DNA of 13,645 nucleotides, taken from NCBI GenBank assembly GCA_015493405.1, contig WGDF01000140.1:1-13645 (forward strand), written 5' to 3'. The DNA is from Flavobacteriaceae bacterium. GTDB taxonomy: Bacteria; Bacteroidota; Bacteroidia; Flavobacteriales; Flavobacteriaceae. Below the pieces are notes generated by a model. It was not told the origin of the DNA. It saw nothing but the letters and a program-made list of their open reading frames with translations, and made no database searches. Position 1 is the first letter of the stretch; every line of letters begins with the position of its first letter. A program made the translations under genes and the position numbers. Shown here in pieces: positions 13,303-13,645 of the stretch.

Positions 13303-13340
13303 ACAAAAAAAACCGCAAGGATAAAAATCCTTACGGTTTT
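13303..13340 (-). terminator. Intrinsic terminator of the 5S rRNA / rRNA operon
   Basis: On the minus strand, AACCGTAAGGAT (13338-13327) pairs with ATCCTTGCGGTT (13322-13311) around a short loop. The one imperfect position is a U-G pair in that orientation, but a C-A mismatch on the plus strand. The stem is followed on the minus strand by a run of eight U residues (13310-13303). This fits termination of rRNA transcription. It may also help end murQ transcripts coming the other way, though less well. Confidence 0.88.
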
Positions 13341-13350
13341 AATTTAAAAG

Positions 13351-13459
13351 ATGGGCGGCGACTTACTTTTCCACCTTACTGGTAGTATCATCAGCGCAGT
13401 CGGGCTTAACTTCTCTGTTCGGTATGGGAAGAGGTGATCCCCGACGCTATAGCCACCCT
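13351..13459 (-). rRNA. rrf: 5S ribosomal RNA
   Basis: Read on the minus strand, this has the standard 5S landmarks: GGTGGCTATAGCGTCGGGG at the 5' side, CACCTCTTCCCATACCGAAC, the GAAGTTAAGCCCG segment, and a 3' side ending GTCGCCGCCC. Helix I forms between GGGTGGC (13458-13452) and GCCGCCC (13359-13353). The length of about 109 nt is normal. It follows the 23S gene by about 120 bp and is closed by the terminator at 13303-13340. End positions are estimates within a few bases. Confidence 0.95.
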
Positions 13460-13579
13460 TAAATCTTCAATCGTCTTATAAACGATTCTAATTTTATAAT
13501 AAACATATTGAGATATAATTAAAAACAAATCTAACCGGCTTGACTAGTGATAGCCAAGCCTTTCGACTTGATTTTTGTT
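13460..13579 (-). other. 23S-5S internal transcribed spacer
   Basis: This A/T-rich spacer of about 120 bp holds no tRNA gene. Two small stems are visible: AATCGT/ACGATT (13469-13474 with 13482-13487) and GGCTTG/CAAGCC (13537-13542 with 13555-13560). They could take part in pre-rRNA processing. Confidence 0.7.
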
Positions 13580-13645
13580 CCAATCATAAGCGTACGGGTA
13601 ATTAGTACCACTCGGCTAAATGCATTACTGCACGTACACCTGTGG
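13580..13645 (-). rRNA. rrl: 23S ribosomal RNA, 3' end only (partial)
   Basis: On the minus strand the sequence reads TGCATTTAGCCGAGTGGTAC, then TAATTACCCGTACGCTTATG. This aligns with the conserved 3' end of 23S rRNA (E. coli ...GAGCTAACCGGTACTAATGAACCGTGAGGCTTAACC). Only about 66 nt are inside the window; the gene continues past the right edge. The 3' end is estimated to a few bases. Confidence 0.9.

Overview
The window looks like a chromosomal piece of a low-GC member of the Bacteroidota, most likely Flavobacteriia or a near relative. The reasons are the gene set (a moxR/DUF58/bat operon, DUF3108, LytTR and patatin-barrel proteins), the lack of clear Shine-Dalgarno sequences, promoter-like TAnnTTTG boxes, and intergenic palindromes and a structured element of a type I associate with flavobacterial genomes. 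The species cannot be named from this sequence.

Left part (1-5448, all minus strand): a Bat (Bacteroides aerotolerance-type) operon read from right to left. It contains moxR, a DUF58 protein, a large two-membrane-segment BatD/DUF4381-like protein, and batA, which loses only its last residues at the window edge. In related genomes these genes are usually packed tightly. Here the moxR-DUF58 gap (about 530 bp) and the BatD-like-batA gap (about 480 bp) are both filled with palindromic repeats. These include several copies of a TGTCATTTCGA...GAGAAATCT unit, a composite GGTCATT...AATGACC element, an 8-bp microsatellite, and a CGCACGACC array ending in a hairpin.

Middle (5449-10165, plus strand): a 560-bp divergent intergenic region holds a candidate moxR promoter on the minus strand. 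It also holds a perfect 16-bp inverted repeat over a candidate plus-strand promoter, and a probable structured RNA of the GGGATAG...GCGGATAGCCC type. Then follow a patatin-POTRA-beta-barrel outer-membrane protein, a secreted DUF3108 protein, and a membrane-anchored Cache-LytTR one-component regulator that appears to start at TTG. The regulator converges with a minus-strand lipoprotein cytochrome of the P460 type (10180-10713). Upstream of that cytochrome lie four phased AATGAG repeats.

Right part (10893-13107, plus strand): a translationally coupled cassette with two ATGA overlaps. It encodes a small HsdR-N-like PD-(D/E)XK protein, a family 2 glycosyltransferase, and MurQ, the MurNAc-6-phosphate etherase of peptidoglycan recycling.

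From 13301 to the right edge, on the minus strand, lie the 5S rRNA with its terminator and the 3' end of 23S rRNA, the tail of an rRNA operon that enters from the right. Most of the proteins act at or in the cell envelope. I found no mobile-element gene, CRISPR array, tRNA or phage gene. The less ordinary content is the repeat-filled bat operon gaps, the structured element before the patatin gene, and the LytTR/P460 pair.
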